64,000 nucleotides of DNA from Heliobacterium chlorum (GTDB lineage Bacteria > Bacillota > Desulfitobacteriia > Heliobacteriales > Heliobacteriaceae): contig NZ_JACVHF010000015.1 of the NCBI RefSeq assembly GCF_014502795.1, positions 27,931-91,930 of the forward strand, given 5' to 3'. The notes under the pieces are model-generated. The model was given only the letters and a program-made list of their open reading frames with translations. It was not told the DNA's origin and ran no database searches. The stretch's first letter is position 1; each line of letters begins with the position of its first letter. Shown here piece by piece: positions 8,238-17,042 of this stretch. The position numbers and the translations under genes were made by a program.

Positions 8238-9455
8238 ATGACCAAACGCACCAACGGCGAAGGCAACGTATACCAACGAAAAGACGGCCGATGGGAAGCC
8301 CGTTTCTTCCACACTGACCCCGCCACCGGCAATAAAAAACGCTACAACTATCTCGGCAAGTCCCACGAAGAAGCCTACAACAAGATGATGGCAGCGAAAG
8401 CACAGATCATTACCGGTAATTTTGTAGAACCTACAAGGATGACCGTCAAGGACTGGATGACGTACTGGTTGGCCGAATGTATCGAACCTAACGTAAAGCC
8501 CACCACATATGCACAGTATGAAACGATGGCCCGAGTCCACATCATCCCCACGCTGGGCTCACTGGCCCTTCAGAAAATCCAGACCTCCGATATCCAACTA
8601 ATGTACAACGCTAAACTGAAATTCAAAGTTAGTAACGGTAAAGCCTTAGCTCCCAGAACTATCCGACATATCCATAACGTTATATCCGCTGCCTTTAAGC
8701 AGGCCATCAAGGAAGGAAAGCTATTAAAGAATCCGGCAGAAGCTGTTAAACTGCCCAAAAAAGTAAAGCCGGATATCCGTCCATTAAAGTTGAACGAAGT
8801 CCGGCAGTTCTTAAAAGAAATTGTAGCCCACAAGTTTTACGCTGCTTTTCTATTGGAGTTAAGATTGGGGTTGCGTCGAGGCGAGTTAATCGGTCTCCGC
8901 TGGCAAGATATCGATTTTGAACGAAGGATCTTATATGTAAGGCAGACAGTTCAGCGTGCACAGAAACCGGATGGTCAAGGCCAGAAAACTCAAGTGATAT
9001 TTCAGACGCCTAAGACCGAACGTAGTAAACGGCCTCTTCCAATACCGGTAGACGTGATGATTGACCTACATAACCGAAAACTCATCGTTGAACAGCAAAA
9101 AAAAGCAGCAGACGAGTACTTCGATTATGACCTTGTTTTCTGTAAGCCGAACGGACGTCCACTCGATCCCATGTACATCACTCGGACATTCCAGAAACTG
9201 CTGACCAAGGCTGGTATTCCCCAGAAGACATCATTCCATAGCCTACGGCATACTGCCGGGCTTCTGATTCTTGAGCAGACCAATCAATTGAAAATTGTTC
9301 AAGAAGTGCTGGGCCACAGCAATATCCAAACCACCGTCGATACCTACCTTGACCACATCGGCGTTGAAGAGATGGCCAAGGCGTTAAGCCAGATGAACGG
9401 GCTGTTGATAACAGAGAATACCCCCGGTGGGCAAGAAAAGCCTGTGAAGCCATGA
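8238..9455 (+). CDS. Tyrosine integrase of the island
   Basis: The product has 405 residues from ATG after GGAAGGTGG. An AP2-like arm-binding N-terminus (YQRKDGRWEARFFHTD) and a SAM-like core-binding domain (TVKDWMTYWLAE) precede the catalytic domain. Catalytic residues are Arg in GLRRGEL (about 213), a Lys in TPKTERSKRPLP, HSLRH (about 334), the LGH histidine and Tyr in DTYLDH (about 368). The gene ends 150 bp before a tRNA-Pro 3' fragment, the classical int-att arrangement, so it probably integrates the element at a tRNA-Pro gene. It appears intact. Confidence 0.93.
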   Translation: MTKRTNGEGNVYQRKDGRWEARFFHTDPATGNKKRYNYLGKSHEEAYNKMMAAKAQIITGNFVEPTRMTVKDWMTYWLAECIEPNVKPTTYAQYETMARVHIIPTLGSLALQKIQTSDIQLMYNAKLKFKVSNGKALAPRTIRHIHNVISAAFKQAIKEGKLLKNPAEAVKLPKKVKPDIRPLKLNEVRQFLKEIVAHKFYAAFLLELRLGLRRGELIGLRWQDIDFERRILYVRQTVQRAQKPDGQGQKTQVIFQTPKTERSKRPLPIPVDVMIDLHNRKLIVEQQKKAADEYFDYDLVFCKPNGRPLDPMYITRTFQKLLTKAGIPQKTSFHSLRHTAGLLILEQTNQLKIVQEVLGHSNIQTTVDTYLDHIGVEEMAKALSQMNGLLITENTPGGQEKPVKP

Positions 9456-9598
9456 CACCCTTTTGACGCCTCAAACTGACGCCTACGGGTGACGCCACGG
9501 GAGGTTTGACACCATGATGACGCTATTAGGTCTAACTGGAGAAATCATTGACGATGCGGGTTCAGGGGGTTAGAATGGGTGTACAGCCCTTAAGTAAA

Positions 9599-9667
9599 CT
9601 CGCACTCTGGTAGCGTGCTTGGTTCGGGACCAAGAGGCCGCAGGTTCGAATCCTGTCGCCCCGACCA
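9599..9667 (+). repeat. Attachment-site remnant: tRNA-Pro(GGG) 3' part
   Basis: CTGGTAGCGTGCTTGG, anticodon loop TTCGGGA, then GAGGCCGCAGGTTCGAATCC and CGCCCCGACCA reproduce the D-arm to CCA end of tRNA-Pro(GGG). The 5' acceptor strand is missing: the preceding bases do not pair with CGCCCCG. It is therefore a tRNA tail copied by integration, not a working tRNA. Confidence 0.8.
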
Positions 9668-9729
9668 TGAGTTAGCTGGGGTTTTGTGATGTAAGGCGGT
9701 TGCTTCGGTTAGGTTTTGACGCCTGACGT

Positions 9730-9797
9730 GACGCCTATGAGGGTTTGAGATGGATAAAGTTAAGGCTCAGGATGAGAAGTCCTGGGCCTTTTTGTTA
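9730..9797 (+). repeat. Post-tRNA block, copy 1
   Basis: GACGCCTATGAGGGTTTGAGA...GTTAAGGCTCAGGATGAGAAGTCCTGGGCC plus T-run. The block ends in an intrinsic terminator and recurs at 11972, 21481 and 22921, probably the original sequence downstream of the tRNA-Pro gene carried along with each att copy. Confidence 0.7.
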
Positions 9798-9865
9798 TGT
9801 TTTTGGTTTTTCGATAAACAGGGAATGGATTTGAGAACGCCTAACCCGTGTCACGTATAGTTTGT

Positions 9866-10321
9866 TTAGTCTTTAGAATTATATATGCTTAATTTCTCCA
9901 AGCAAGCCATAAATTCAGTATGATTTGATTCAAGAACTCCAAAAAAGCTATCGTCAATCCCCTCTACTATTGGCAACGCCGTAGCAACTTTTCTCTTACC
10001 TTCTTCTAGTAATTCAACAATATTGGCTCTTGTGTCGTTTGGATGTGGTTTTTTTTGAATAAACTTTTTCTTTTCGAGTATCTTCAAAATCTGCGATGTA
10101 GTCATAACATCAATGTCAGAATGTGTTGAAATCATAACCTGTGTTACATGCTCATATCGACTCTGAAGATATGCTATCACGGCGAGAACGACAAATTGGG
10201 GATGGGTTAAACCTATAGGTTGCAACGCTTTTCTAACTTGAGTATGCCAGTTATTGTAGGCACGAATAAATAAGAGGCCAGGGCTTTTTGAGGAATCATC
10301 TTTATATTTCGAGGGAAACAT
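9866..10321 (-). CDS. MarR-family transcriptional regulator
   Basis: The product has 151 residues with the winged-helix MarR layout: N-terminal helix, then LTHPQFVVLAVIAYL, a recognition helix region around VMTTSQILKILEKKKFI, and the wing with the conserved D-x-R (NDTRANIVEL). Such proteins are homodimeric repressors that respond to small molecules. It ends the two-gene unit whose first gene is the SRPBCC protein, 3 bases upstream, and probably autoregulates it. A promoter-like AT-rich stretch lies upstream of the pair at 10750-10800. Confidence 0.88.
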   Translation of the reverse strand: MFPSKYKDDSSKSPGLLFIRAYNNWHTQVRKALQPIGLTHPQFVVLAVIAYLQSRYEHVTQVMISTHSDIDVMTTSQILKILEKKKFIQKKPHPNDTRANIVELLEEGKRKVATALPIVEGIDDSFFGVLESNHTEFMACLEKLSIYNSKD

Positions 10322-10324
10322 TTC

Positions 10325-10750
10325 TTATTGCTCAACTTCTTTTTTAATAGCTAGTATTGCGTCTGGAGTATCCTTGAAAACCTGAAATAAAAAATTAATA
10401 TCGTCTTCGGTTATATCACCCTTAGATTTCTCTAATTTCACCGTGTGTTTTATTAACGTTTTGTTGTTCAAACGGGTTAATGTATGCCCAAAACACAAAG
10501 CCATCCCCTTTTCGGGAACTTCAGTTTTATCCCAAAATTCTTCACAATTTTTTACGTAAGTGAGAGTAAACTCCATTGCGGGCATCCCTTTAAGCTTCAT
10601 ACAACCGGTTACCCCCGAAATAAACTCTCCGTTTAACTTAATGTGTTCTAAATCGGACTCCCATTTGAAACGGTTTTCTGGGTTTGCATACATTGCCCAT
10701 ATTTCTTCTGGACTCGCATTTACCTCTGTTTGAAAGGAAAACTCAGTCAT
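10325..10750 (-). CDS. SRPBCC/START-like ligand-binding protein
   Basis: The product has 141 residues from ATG. It begins FSFQTEVNASPEEIWAMYAN, the first strand and helix of the SRPBCC (polyketide cyclase/Bet v 1-like) fold, followed by KWESDLEH. These proteins hold hydrophobic ligands in a deep cavity. It is co-transcribed with the MarR regulator, so it may bind or process the same compound that the regulator senses; that is inference. The length is normal for the family. Confidence 0.82.
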   Translation of the reverse strand: MTEFSFQTEVNASPEEIWAMYANPENRFKWESDLEHIKLNGEFISGVTGCMKLKGMPAMEFTLTYVKNCEEFWDKTEVPEKGMALCFGHTLTRLNNKTLIKHTVKLEKSKGDITEDDINFLFQVFKDTPDAILAIKKEVEQ

Positions 10751-10961
10751 AAAACATAACCTCCATAATATTATTTGTCCTTATTATAAGTGCACTTACA
10801 ATATGGTGTCAATTGGCTCGATTACTTTTTTCTCGACCAGAGTTAAGCTGGGGATATAAAGGGATGATAAACCTGATGGTCGAATACCAGTTCGATACCA
10901 GATAGATCGTTATTAAGAGCTTCGATATACATGTGGGGCAACGTCTTCCCCGCCATTCATA

Positions 10962-11011
10962 TACCGGTAATGAAACAACAGTATAGAGGCCGCAGGTTCT
11001 CGCCCCGACCA
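10962..11011 (+). repeat. Attachment-site remnant 2
   Basis: ACCGGTAATGAAACAACAGTAT is joined to AGAGGCCGCAGGTTCTCGCCCCGACCA, a tRNA-Pro tail with an internal 6-7 base loss in the T-arm. The left half matches remnants 3 and 4. Confidence 0.7.
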
Positions 11012-11035
11012 CGAAAACCGAAGTTCTATAACAAC

Positions 11036-11644
11036 TCATTTTTCTGAAAGTTTAAGTAAGAACTGTAGTATATTCAGGTTCGCTTTTCTCGCAGACTCTT
11101 CCTGATAATGTTCTGAAAAGGGATTCGCAAAACCGTGATAACCAGAATACTTCTTTATCTCAACACCGTCTTTAAGTTCCAACTCATAAATCAAATCATC
11201 AACATTAAATGACTTTTCATCAGCAGCGAAGACTAGTAGAACAGGGCATGACGGATTGGTGCTTGTAAAATTTCGAATTTTCGATCCATAAATACCTACG
11301 ATTCCGTTACATAAGTTCATATTTTCTGACAACAACCATGCAATAGTGGCTCCTACGCTAAATCCAAGGATGTACACCCCGTTATAATTAGATTTGATAT
11401 TCTCTAAAAATAACTTAATCTTCCAGAATGCCTTTTCAAATCCAATGTTTGTGACAAAGTTTGAATAAGCCAAATCTTCCTGGCTATATTTATAGGTTAG
11501 GCTATTCCTTAACATGTTAGGAGCGTACACATCAAAACCTAGTTCGTATAACTGCTTACAAACATGTTCAATATGTTCGTTTAATCCATATATCTCATGT
11601 AAAACAACGACAGCACTTTTCGAATTATTAACGTATTGAATCAT
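11036..11644 (-). CDS. Dienelactone hydrolase family protein
   Basis: The product has 202 residues with an alpha/beta-hydrolase core. Landmarks are VVVLHEIYGLNEHI at the oxyanion strand, nucleophile elbow GFSVGA (about 115), FAADEKSF supplying the Asp, and GYHGF supplying the His. Classical dienelactone hydrolases use Cys at the nucleophile (GxCxG); this one has Ser, as in many esterase-like relatives. The substrate is unknown. It is monocistronic, lying between two att remnants, and thus probably cargo of an earlier insertion. Confidence 0.85.
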   Translation of the reverse strand: MIQYVNNSKSAVVVLHEIYGLNEHIEHVCKQLYELGFDVYAPNMLRNSLTYKYSQEDLAYSNFVTNIGFEKAFWKIKLFLENIKSNYNGVYILGFSVGATIAWLLSENMNLCNGIVGIYGSKIRNFTSTNPSCPVLLVFAADEKSFNVDDLIYELELKDGVEIKKYSGYHGFANPFSEHYQEESARKANLNILQFLLKLSEK

Positions 11645-11865
11645 TAATCTCGTTACTCCTACAATAAAAATGGACGGTTATGAATTTAATGTGTTACTTC
11701 GTGTCTTCAGAGCAATTTCCTTCTAAAAAATATTCTTTTAATGACGTACTTTTGATTGCCTAGAGTATTGCAATTCCCTTGCCTTATCGAATAAAAAAGC
11801 GTATGGCAGTTGAGGGGATATGTGCCGTTATGGCCTTAGTTTTAGCGTCATCCGTACCTTAAGCT

Positions 11866-11923
11866 AACGGTAATGAAACAACAGTTATGGGGCCCGTAAG
11901 TTCAAATCCTGTTGCCCCGACCA
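11866..11923 (+). repeat. Attachment-site remnant 3
   Basis: AACGGTAATGAAACAACAGTTAT is followed by GGGGCCCGTAAGTTCAAATCC and GTTGCCCCGACCA. It has the same two-part structure as remnants 2 and 4, with point changes. Confidence 0.7.
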
Positions 11924-11971
11924 TTATTTAGCTGGAGGTTGTAGCGTGTTGCTGTCATAACAGATTTCATT

Positions 11972-12052
11972 TGACGCCTACCAGTGTTTAGGAACAGTTA
12001 AAAGTTGAGGAAACAGTTAAGGCCAGGATGAGAAGTCCTGGCTTTTTTTGCG
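11972..12052 (+). repeat. Post-tRNA block, copy 2
   Basis: GACGCCTACCAGTGTTTAGGAACAGTTAAA...CAGTTAAGGCCAGGATGAG with GCCAGGA/TCCTGGC hairpin and seven T. It lies about 50 bp beyond remnant 3, the same order as at 9.6-9.8 kb. Confidence 0.7.
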
Positions 12053-12334
12053 TTAAATATTAGATTTTCCTCGATATTACTGTGGAGGAATCTACGCCTG
12101 GTGTAACGCCAGCGGAATTTGATGTGACGGGACACAACTGTTTCCTCTACCCTACCGGAAAAGAGAAAAAGCGTCTGGTAGTTAGAGGGCCAAACGCTTA
12201 CTAAATATCCCTTATCGAATTTCAAACACAGGAACCCTTGTTTCTCCCTGCCCTGCCCTGAGTGTAAAACGTCGTGGCAGATAAAGGGCCAGATGCATAA
12301 ATAAGTTAAGTGAGCAGTTATGGGAATTCTGTAA

Positions 12335-13029
12335 CTATCTCACTTGTTCCACACTAAAAACGATAAATTTCTTTACCGTTTTTATTCCGTACTCACTATT
12401 AAGTGTTTGAGTACCCCAAGAACCATGCAAAATGACTGACTTTCCATTATTTAACCCATAAAGTTTGTCTAGATTACCGGACAACGGAAAATTTCCGTCT
12501 TTTGAAACAATTAGATAACTTAAGGAACTTCCGGTACCTTTATAGATTAGACCCGTAAGTTGGCTTTGACCTTCTCCTGAGTAGGATTCTGCGGCGGAGT
12601 ACCAGTGGTGGTTTGCGTCGGGACGGTCGCTGGGCTTGGTTGCTCCGCAGAAATAACATTAAATACCTTTACAGTTTGCAAGCCTTTTTCTGTGTTGACT
12701 GCTTTAGTGATCCACGTCCCCTTGACATTAACTGGTTTTCCATTATTCAAGCCATTGAGTTTATCTAGATTACCGACGAGTACGATATTCCCATCTTTTG
12801 TTACCAGCATATAACTCAGCGTACTTCCAGCACCTTTATAAACTTGTCCGGTCAATACTTGAGTATGTTCGTGACCGGGATCAAGATTTGGTTGAAAGGT
12901 TACCGTTTTTGTGCTTTCTTGTCTTGGGGGTTGTATAGGAGGAGAGGATTTCGTCTTTTCTGCCGCTAGTACTGATGATGGTAGAGTAAGTGTACTTACT
13001 ACGACTACCACCACTGCGAGTTTCTTCAT
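12335..13029 (-). pseudogene. Exported two-repeat protein gene, frameshifted
   Basis: The ATG at 13029 follows GGAAGGAGC; MKKLAVVVVVVSTLTLPSS is a signal peptide. The first repeat runs through VLTGQVYKGAGSTLSY, GNLDKLNGLNNGKPV and KGTW. The frame then stops at 12547 after EKVKANLRV. One base over, the sequence continues as QLTGLIYKGTGSSLSY, GNLDKLYGLNNGKSV and GSWGTQ to TAG at 12335, a second copy of the same roughly 75-residue domain. A single-base change in the linker (near 12570-12585) breaks the protein into one secreted repeat plus an untranslated one. The domain family is not recognised. Confidence 0.8.
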
Positions 13030-13191
13030 AACACAAGCTCCTTCCGACAAAATTATTGATCTTTAATATAATTATCGAAGTGAACTTGTATTTTCTTAAC
13101 GTTTTTCTGGCTATAGGGTCGGAAATTTCTAGAAAGTTTTAGAATATTAAAGGGCATACTGAACAGAAATTTGTTGAATCTAGGTAACTAC

Positions 13192-13569
13192 ATGGAAAAC
13201 TTTGAGATAATTCAACAGACAAGAGAAACGCTCGGACAATTAGTGATTAGCAGGTATCTCTCTACAGAACTGTTTTCTTTCAACTAGTGGCTTCTAGTAG
13301 CGATCTTAATCGGAACCTACGTCGTGTGGTGGAAACTCATAGATAAAAAAAGGCTAATGGAACTCCTTTTATTCTGCTCTTTTGTAGCGGTCTCTGTCAC
13401 TTTTGCGGAAGGTCTTTTTTACGACTTTATCATATTGCTTACAATTTCAAACCTAGCAAGATTTGTATTGCTAGCTGTGTTAAAGCGACAGCTCTCCGCA
13501 GAAGGCGTTTCAAGCAGACATTTAATAAGCCCCGTTCTACAACCAGCTACAAGGCCAATAGATCCTTGA
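13192..13569 (+). pseudogene. CBO0543-like membrane protein, truncated with amber codon
   Basis: From ATG at 13192 the frame reads RETLGQLVISRYLSTELFSFN, a TAG, then WLLVAILIGTYVVWWKLIDKKR and LMELLLFCSFVAVS. The WWKL.DKKR junction between two hydrophobic helices is typical of CBO0543-type membrane proteins of spore formers. TAG replaces what is probably a Gln codon. After about 13425 the frame runs into sequence antisense to the histidine kinase and the family resemblance ends. Confidence 0.5.
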
Positions 13570-14942
13570 ATTGAAGCGTTATTTCTCTCGGCAATGCTAT
13601 AGCAAATGGCCAGACCTAATCCCGTTCCAGTATCTTTCGATGTAATAAACGGAGTACCCAACTTGTCTAATATTTCCGCTTTTATTCCAGTACCTTGATC
13701 TTTTATTTCAAGGATTAATTCGTTTCCCTGTACACTCGTCTTTAGGAAGAGAACCCCACCTCGCATCGCTTCAAAACCATTACGCACCAAATTAAGAATC
13801 AGTTGTTTGATTTCTCTTTCGTCTACTATAATATTGAAAGAATCATCGGCAACCTCGAATAGCACATCATTATTTGACTGGAAAGCGTCGGAGGTAATAA
13901 GGGCTTTTAGGGATAGTATTATAGTTTTCAAAGATTCAGGCTTTTTTTGAACTGTTTTCGTTTTTGAAAGAGAAAGAAAGTCGCTGATAATTTGATTCGC
14001 TCTATCAAGCTCTTGGATCATTATACTCAGATGCTCACTATATTCGGTAAACTCTTTCTTACTTTGAAATATTTGCAGAAAACCTCTTACGCTTGTTAGC
14101 GGGTTCCGTATTTCGTGTCCAATCCCTGCTGCTAATTGCCCAATCAAGTTTAACCGGTCTAAACGAAGAACTTCCTTTTCAAGGAATTTTCTTTCGGTAA
14201 TATCATTAACTTGTACTAAGTGACAAGGGATTTGACATATTAAGACGCTTTCAGCAGATAATAATACGGTAATAATTTTGTTAGACTTAGTTCTAATATT
14301 TACTTCATAATTATGAACCCGACCGGATTGACGTAAATTATAGAAAATCGAACTCCTATCGTGAATATCTTCGTAAAAATTTAATGTTTTAGAATTGTAT
14401 CCTATGATTTCTTCACGTCTATATCCAAGAGTCATGCAAAATCTTTCATTAACGTCAATAATTGTTTCATTTACGGTGTCGATAATAGCCATCGGAATGG
14501 GACTTGCACTAAAAACCCTTCGAAATTTTTCTTCGGAAATTCTGTAAGAGTCTTCAGCTGCTTTTTGTTCGGATTTATCTCTCCAAGAAACAGCAACGGA
14601 ATCTCCGTATTTTACAATTTGTAGTTTACTCACTAATTTAAGACCAAGATAGTTTACTGATTCTAATGTATCAACAGTATACGGAACACCGGTCTGCATG
14701 ACATCAGATAATGTAAGAAATAAGTTTGTTTTGTCAAATGATGGAATTAGATCCGACATTCTCTTACCAATAACTTTATCCTTATCGATAACAATAAATT
14801 GAATAGCCGACCTATTAAGATACTCAACTGTGAAATCCTCAATTCGGTCGTACTCATTGTAAATTGCTTTATATAAGCCAAAACAGTCAACCAAGTTGTC
14901 CAGTAAATAGATTGTTTCTTCTGGGAGGATTTTTTTATTCAT
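13419..14942 (-). CDS. PAS sensor histidine kinase
   Basis: The product has 507 residues without membrane helices. PAS-type domains occupy about 1-125 and 140-255 (FRRVFSASPIPMAIID, VNERFCMTLGYRREEIIGY). The DHp helix with GIGHEIRNPLTSVRGF holds the phospho-accepting His (about 285), followed by N box LILNLVRNGFEAM, G1 DQGTGI and G2 GTGLGLAICYSI. This resembles sporulation kinases that feed Spo0F/Spo0A, but no cognate regulator is adjacent. The last 40 residues (after RNNASIQ) do not resemble the usual final strand of the ATPase domain, so the 3' end may have been replaced when the CBO0543 fragment was joined there. Confidence 0.85.
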   Translation of the reverse strand: MNKKILPEETIYLLDNLVDCFGLYKAIYNEYDRIEDFTVEYLNRSAIQFIVIDKDKVIGKRMSDLIPSFDKTNLFLTLSDVMQTGVPYTVDTLESVNYLGLKLVSKLQIVKYGDSVAVSWRDKSEQKAAEDSYRISEEKFRRVFSASPIPMAIIDTVNETIIDVNERFCMTLGYRREEIIGYNSKTLNFYEDIHDRSSIFYNLRQSGRVHNYEVNIRTKSNKIITVLLSAESVLICQIPCHLVQVNDITERKFLEKEVLRLDRLNLIGQLAAGIGHEIRNPLTSVRGFLQIFQSKKEFTEYSEHLSIMIQELDRANQIISDFLSLSKTKTVQKKPESLKTIILSLKALITSDAFQSNNDVLFEVADDSFNIIVDEREIKQLILNLVRNGFEAMRGGVLFLKTSVQGNELILEIKDQGTGIKAEILDKLGTPFITSKDTGTGLGLAICYSIAERNNASIQGSIGLVAGCRTGLIKCLLETPSAESCRFNTASNTNLARFEIVSNMIKS

Positions 14943-15103
14943 TACTCTTCATACCTCCCTGTTAGACGAGTTTACAGCAACATTCTACAAAGGAATTGAA
15001 TATCCTTCAATATTTTATAAGCGGATCAAGATTTCTCTACAAAACATCCTCGTTGACTTCCTCCCCCACTAGAGCGATGATGTCACTGCGGCAACCGCCC
15101 ACC

Positions 15104-15410
15104 AAGGAGGAATGAATATCAAGAGATAACCTGCCCCAACATAAAATTAAAAACTTAATTCCGCAAAGATTTTTCACTGTCGAGATCAAACGACACGCAT
15201 TTGACTCATATATCTTACCTGATGGCCCAGTGCATGATAGGTCAGCAGCAAGGAGGAACGGATATCGAGGAATAGCCGGCCCCAACATAAAATTAAAAAA
15301 ATAATTCCGCAATGATTCTACCGTCGAATCAACGACAAGCATTTTGCTTCAACTATTTTATATATTGGTCCGGTGCATGATGGACCGAATCATAAGGAGG
15401 GAGTTTTTAT
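15104..15410. repeat. Tandem repeat of about 145 bp
   Basis: Units begin with AAGGAGG at 15104, 15250 and 15394. The first two share the stretch CCCCAACATAAAATTAAAAA, then AATTCCGCAA, CACTGTCGA/CTACCGTCGA, CAAGCATTTTG-like and GTGCATGAT segments. The third is only a start. Each unit carries a ribosome-binding-site-like purine run but no open frame. Confidence 0.7.
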
Positions 15411-15416
15411 CGGGTA

Positions 15417-16190
15417 ATGGCTGGCTGGGTTCCTTTAATTAAAGACAGCAACGAATCAAAACTCGAGTCCGCAGAAGAGGTCTGCCTAATGGTCCCGCCA
15501 AATAGTCAATCGAGGGAGGTCGATAGCTGGGCCATATCGGAACTGCCAGTTTGGTATAAATCGAATATTGGACACGTTGCTTCACGGGGCTATGAATTCC
15601 GGCTGGGAGTACGGATTCAGATAACCCGGGGGAATACGATGGCAGCGTAACCTGCAAAATCCTCTAAGCATATAGTCTTTAGAACGTCTTGCAGGCTTAC
15701 CGTTCGGCAAAACGAGTGGGCCAATACGCAATGAACCACTTGCCGAAGTCCGGCCACGTAACCGAAACCATCGGCCATGGCAGTTTTGCCGGTAAGCCAT
15801 CAGCGAACTTCGACATACCACTGGGAGTCCAGTCTGTCCGAACAGCCGACAGGCGACTTAAACCGCTAATCATGGAGGCCAGTCTGCCCTATCGACCAAC
15901 AGCGAAGTCCGCCCATCCGTACTGGAGGATACGTCCGACCACTTATCAAGCGAGGGTTCTTTAATCTTCTGACCGTCGCTTATTTGGCGTGGGCTTTTTT
16001 AGTTATCAAAGAGCGAAACAGCCCCCGTTGCCGGGGGACTGCGTTGGCGTTATTCAGCTTTTTCGGGCTAAGCCATGTTCTCGTTGAGCTTCTCGATGTT
16101 CTGATTCAACCGGTTCAGCTGTTCGGCGATGATCCTCCCTGCTGTTGTTGCGAGGCAGGTACAGCTTATCTAGGAAGCGTAACTAAGTAA
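15417..16190. other. Non-coding or eroded DNA
   Basis: Short frames exist but lack start sites and family signatures. A plus frame at 15689-15964 has Pro/Ser-rich repeats (LPKSGHV, KPSANFD, TAKSAHPYW) that may be a relic. A minus-strand coiled-coil tail (IIAEQLNRLNQNIEKLNENMA) ends near 16070 without a start. Confidence 0.45.
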
Positions 16191-16228
16191 AGTTAATTTA
16201 ATTTCAATGACAAATGACTTCAAAAAGT

Positions 16229-16516
16229 TTACTCTTCATAACAAACATTAGCCGCGGCTGATAATTTGCTTTTAAGTTGATTACCAATCTTGACATGTAC
16301 CGGATGAGGTAAGTATGTCTGGAAGTCGTCCATAGAATCAAATTTTGCAATAAGGGAAATATCATACGAAGACTCAGCATGACGAATGTCCACAAAAACT
16401 TTTAAGTCGCGAATAACCTCAATCCTTCCATTCATGCTTAACAGTAGTTTTCTCGTATTTTCGATACTTTCGCTACTTCTATCATGGAGCTTTAACAGCA
16501 GGTTATGAACAATCAC
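16229..16516 (-). CDS. Dabb (stress-responsive A/B barrel) protein
   Basis: The product has 95 residues. The N-terminal MIVHNLLLKL strand, central DIRHAESSYDISLIAKF and the closing HPVHVKIGN signature mark the Dabb fold, a dimeric ferredoxin-like barrel. Members occur in stress responses and as small cyclases or decarboxylases; no partner gene here reveals a substrate. The length equals the family norm, so it appears intact despite the eroded surroundings. Confidence 0.85.
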   Translation of the reverse strand: MIVHNLLLKLHDRSSESIENTRKLLLSMNGRIEVIRDLKVFVDIRHAESSYDISLIAKFDSMDDFQTYLPHPVHVKIGNQLKSKLSAAANVCYEE

Positions 16517-16691
16517 TTATTTATTTTCCTCCCATTCTTTTTTGGACTGGTCTAATTAAAGTATACCAGTTGGTTTGGAACTCAAAAATACGAAACAAAC
16601 CATTACTAGCAGTATCTTCCCTCAATAAAGATCGATTCATGAGGGGACCGCCGTTAGGCGATCCTCTCCTTTCTCCCATTCGACTTTATCC

Positions 16692-17042
16692 CTATAAAGA
16701 AACAAGGTAAGCCCCGATCATTAAGAACAATCCACCTATCCACCTGACCGTGGGCACATACTCCGAAAACACCAGCCAACCAACGATAATTCCGAGGAAA
16801 TGAATTAGCCCTCGTGCCGGGAATGCTGTGCTGAATGGGACCATTGTTAGCAACTTGAACCACACCGGCAAAGCGAGAGTAAGTAACACCACGCCACCGA
16901 GGATACCGGGAGACGTGGCGGCTTTGAGCAAGTTTGCAAACTCAAAACCGCCCATTCGGTCTAACTCCAATCGGATAAGGGTCTGCCCTGCTAAAATTAG
17001 GGAGATGTTCAATAACAGCAGCAACCATGCTTTTAGACTCAT
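16692..17042 (-). CDS. EamA/SMR-like four-helix transporter subunit
   Basis: The ATG at 17042 is five bases from AGGTGG; longer frames upstream run into the methyltransferase relic. The 116 residues contain four hydrophobic helices: MSLKAWLLLLLNISLILAG, PGILGGVVLLTLALPVW, TAFPARGLIHFLGIIVGW and RWIGGLFLMIGAYLVSL. This is half of a ten-helix drug/metabolite transporter, like SMR or ArnE/ArnF-type subunits that work as dimers. The substrate cannot be assigned. Confidence 0.72.
   Translation of the reverse strand: MSLKAWLLLLLNISLILAGQTLIRLELDRMGGFEFANLLKAATSPGILGGVVLLTLALPVWFKLLTMVPFSTAFPARGLIHFLGIIVGWLVFSEYVPTVRWIGGLFLMIGAYLVSL

Noticed and set aside
9599..9667. Functional tRNA-Pro
   Set aside because: The 5' acceptor strand and D-stem do not pair with the 3' part.
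15689..15964. 91-codon plus frame with Pro-rich repeats as a gene
   Set aside because: No ribosome binding site and it lies in eroded sequence; kept only as a possible relic in the region note.
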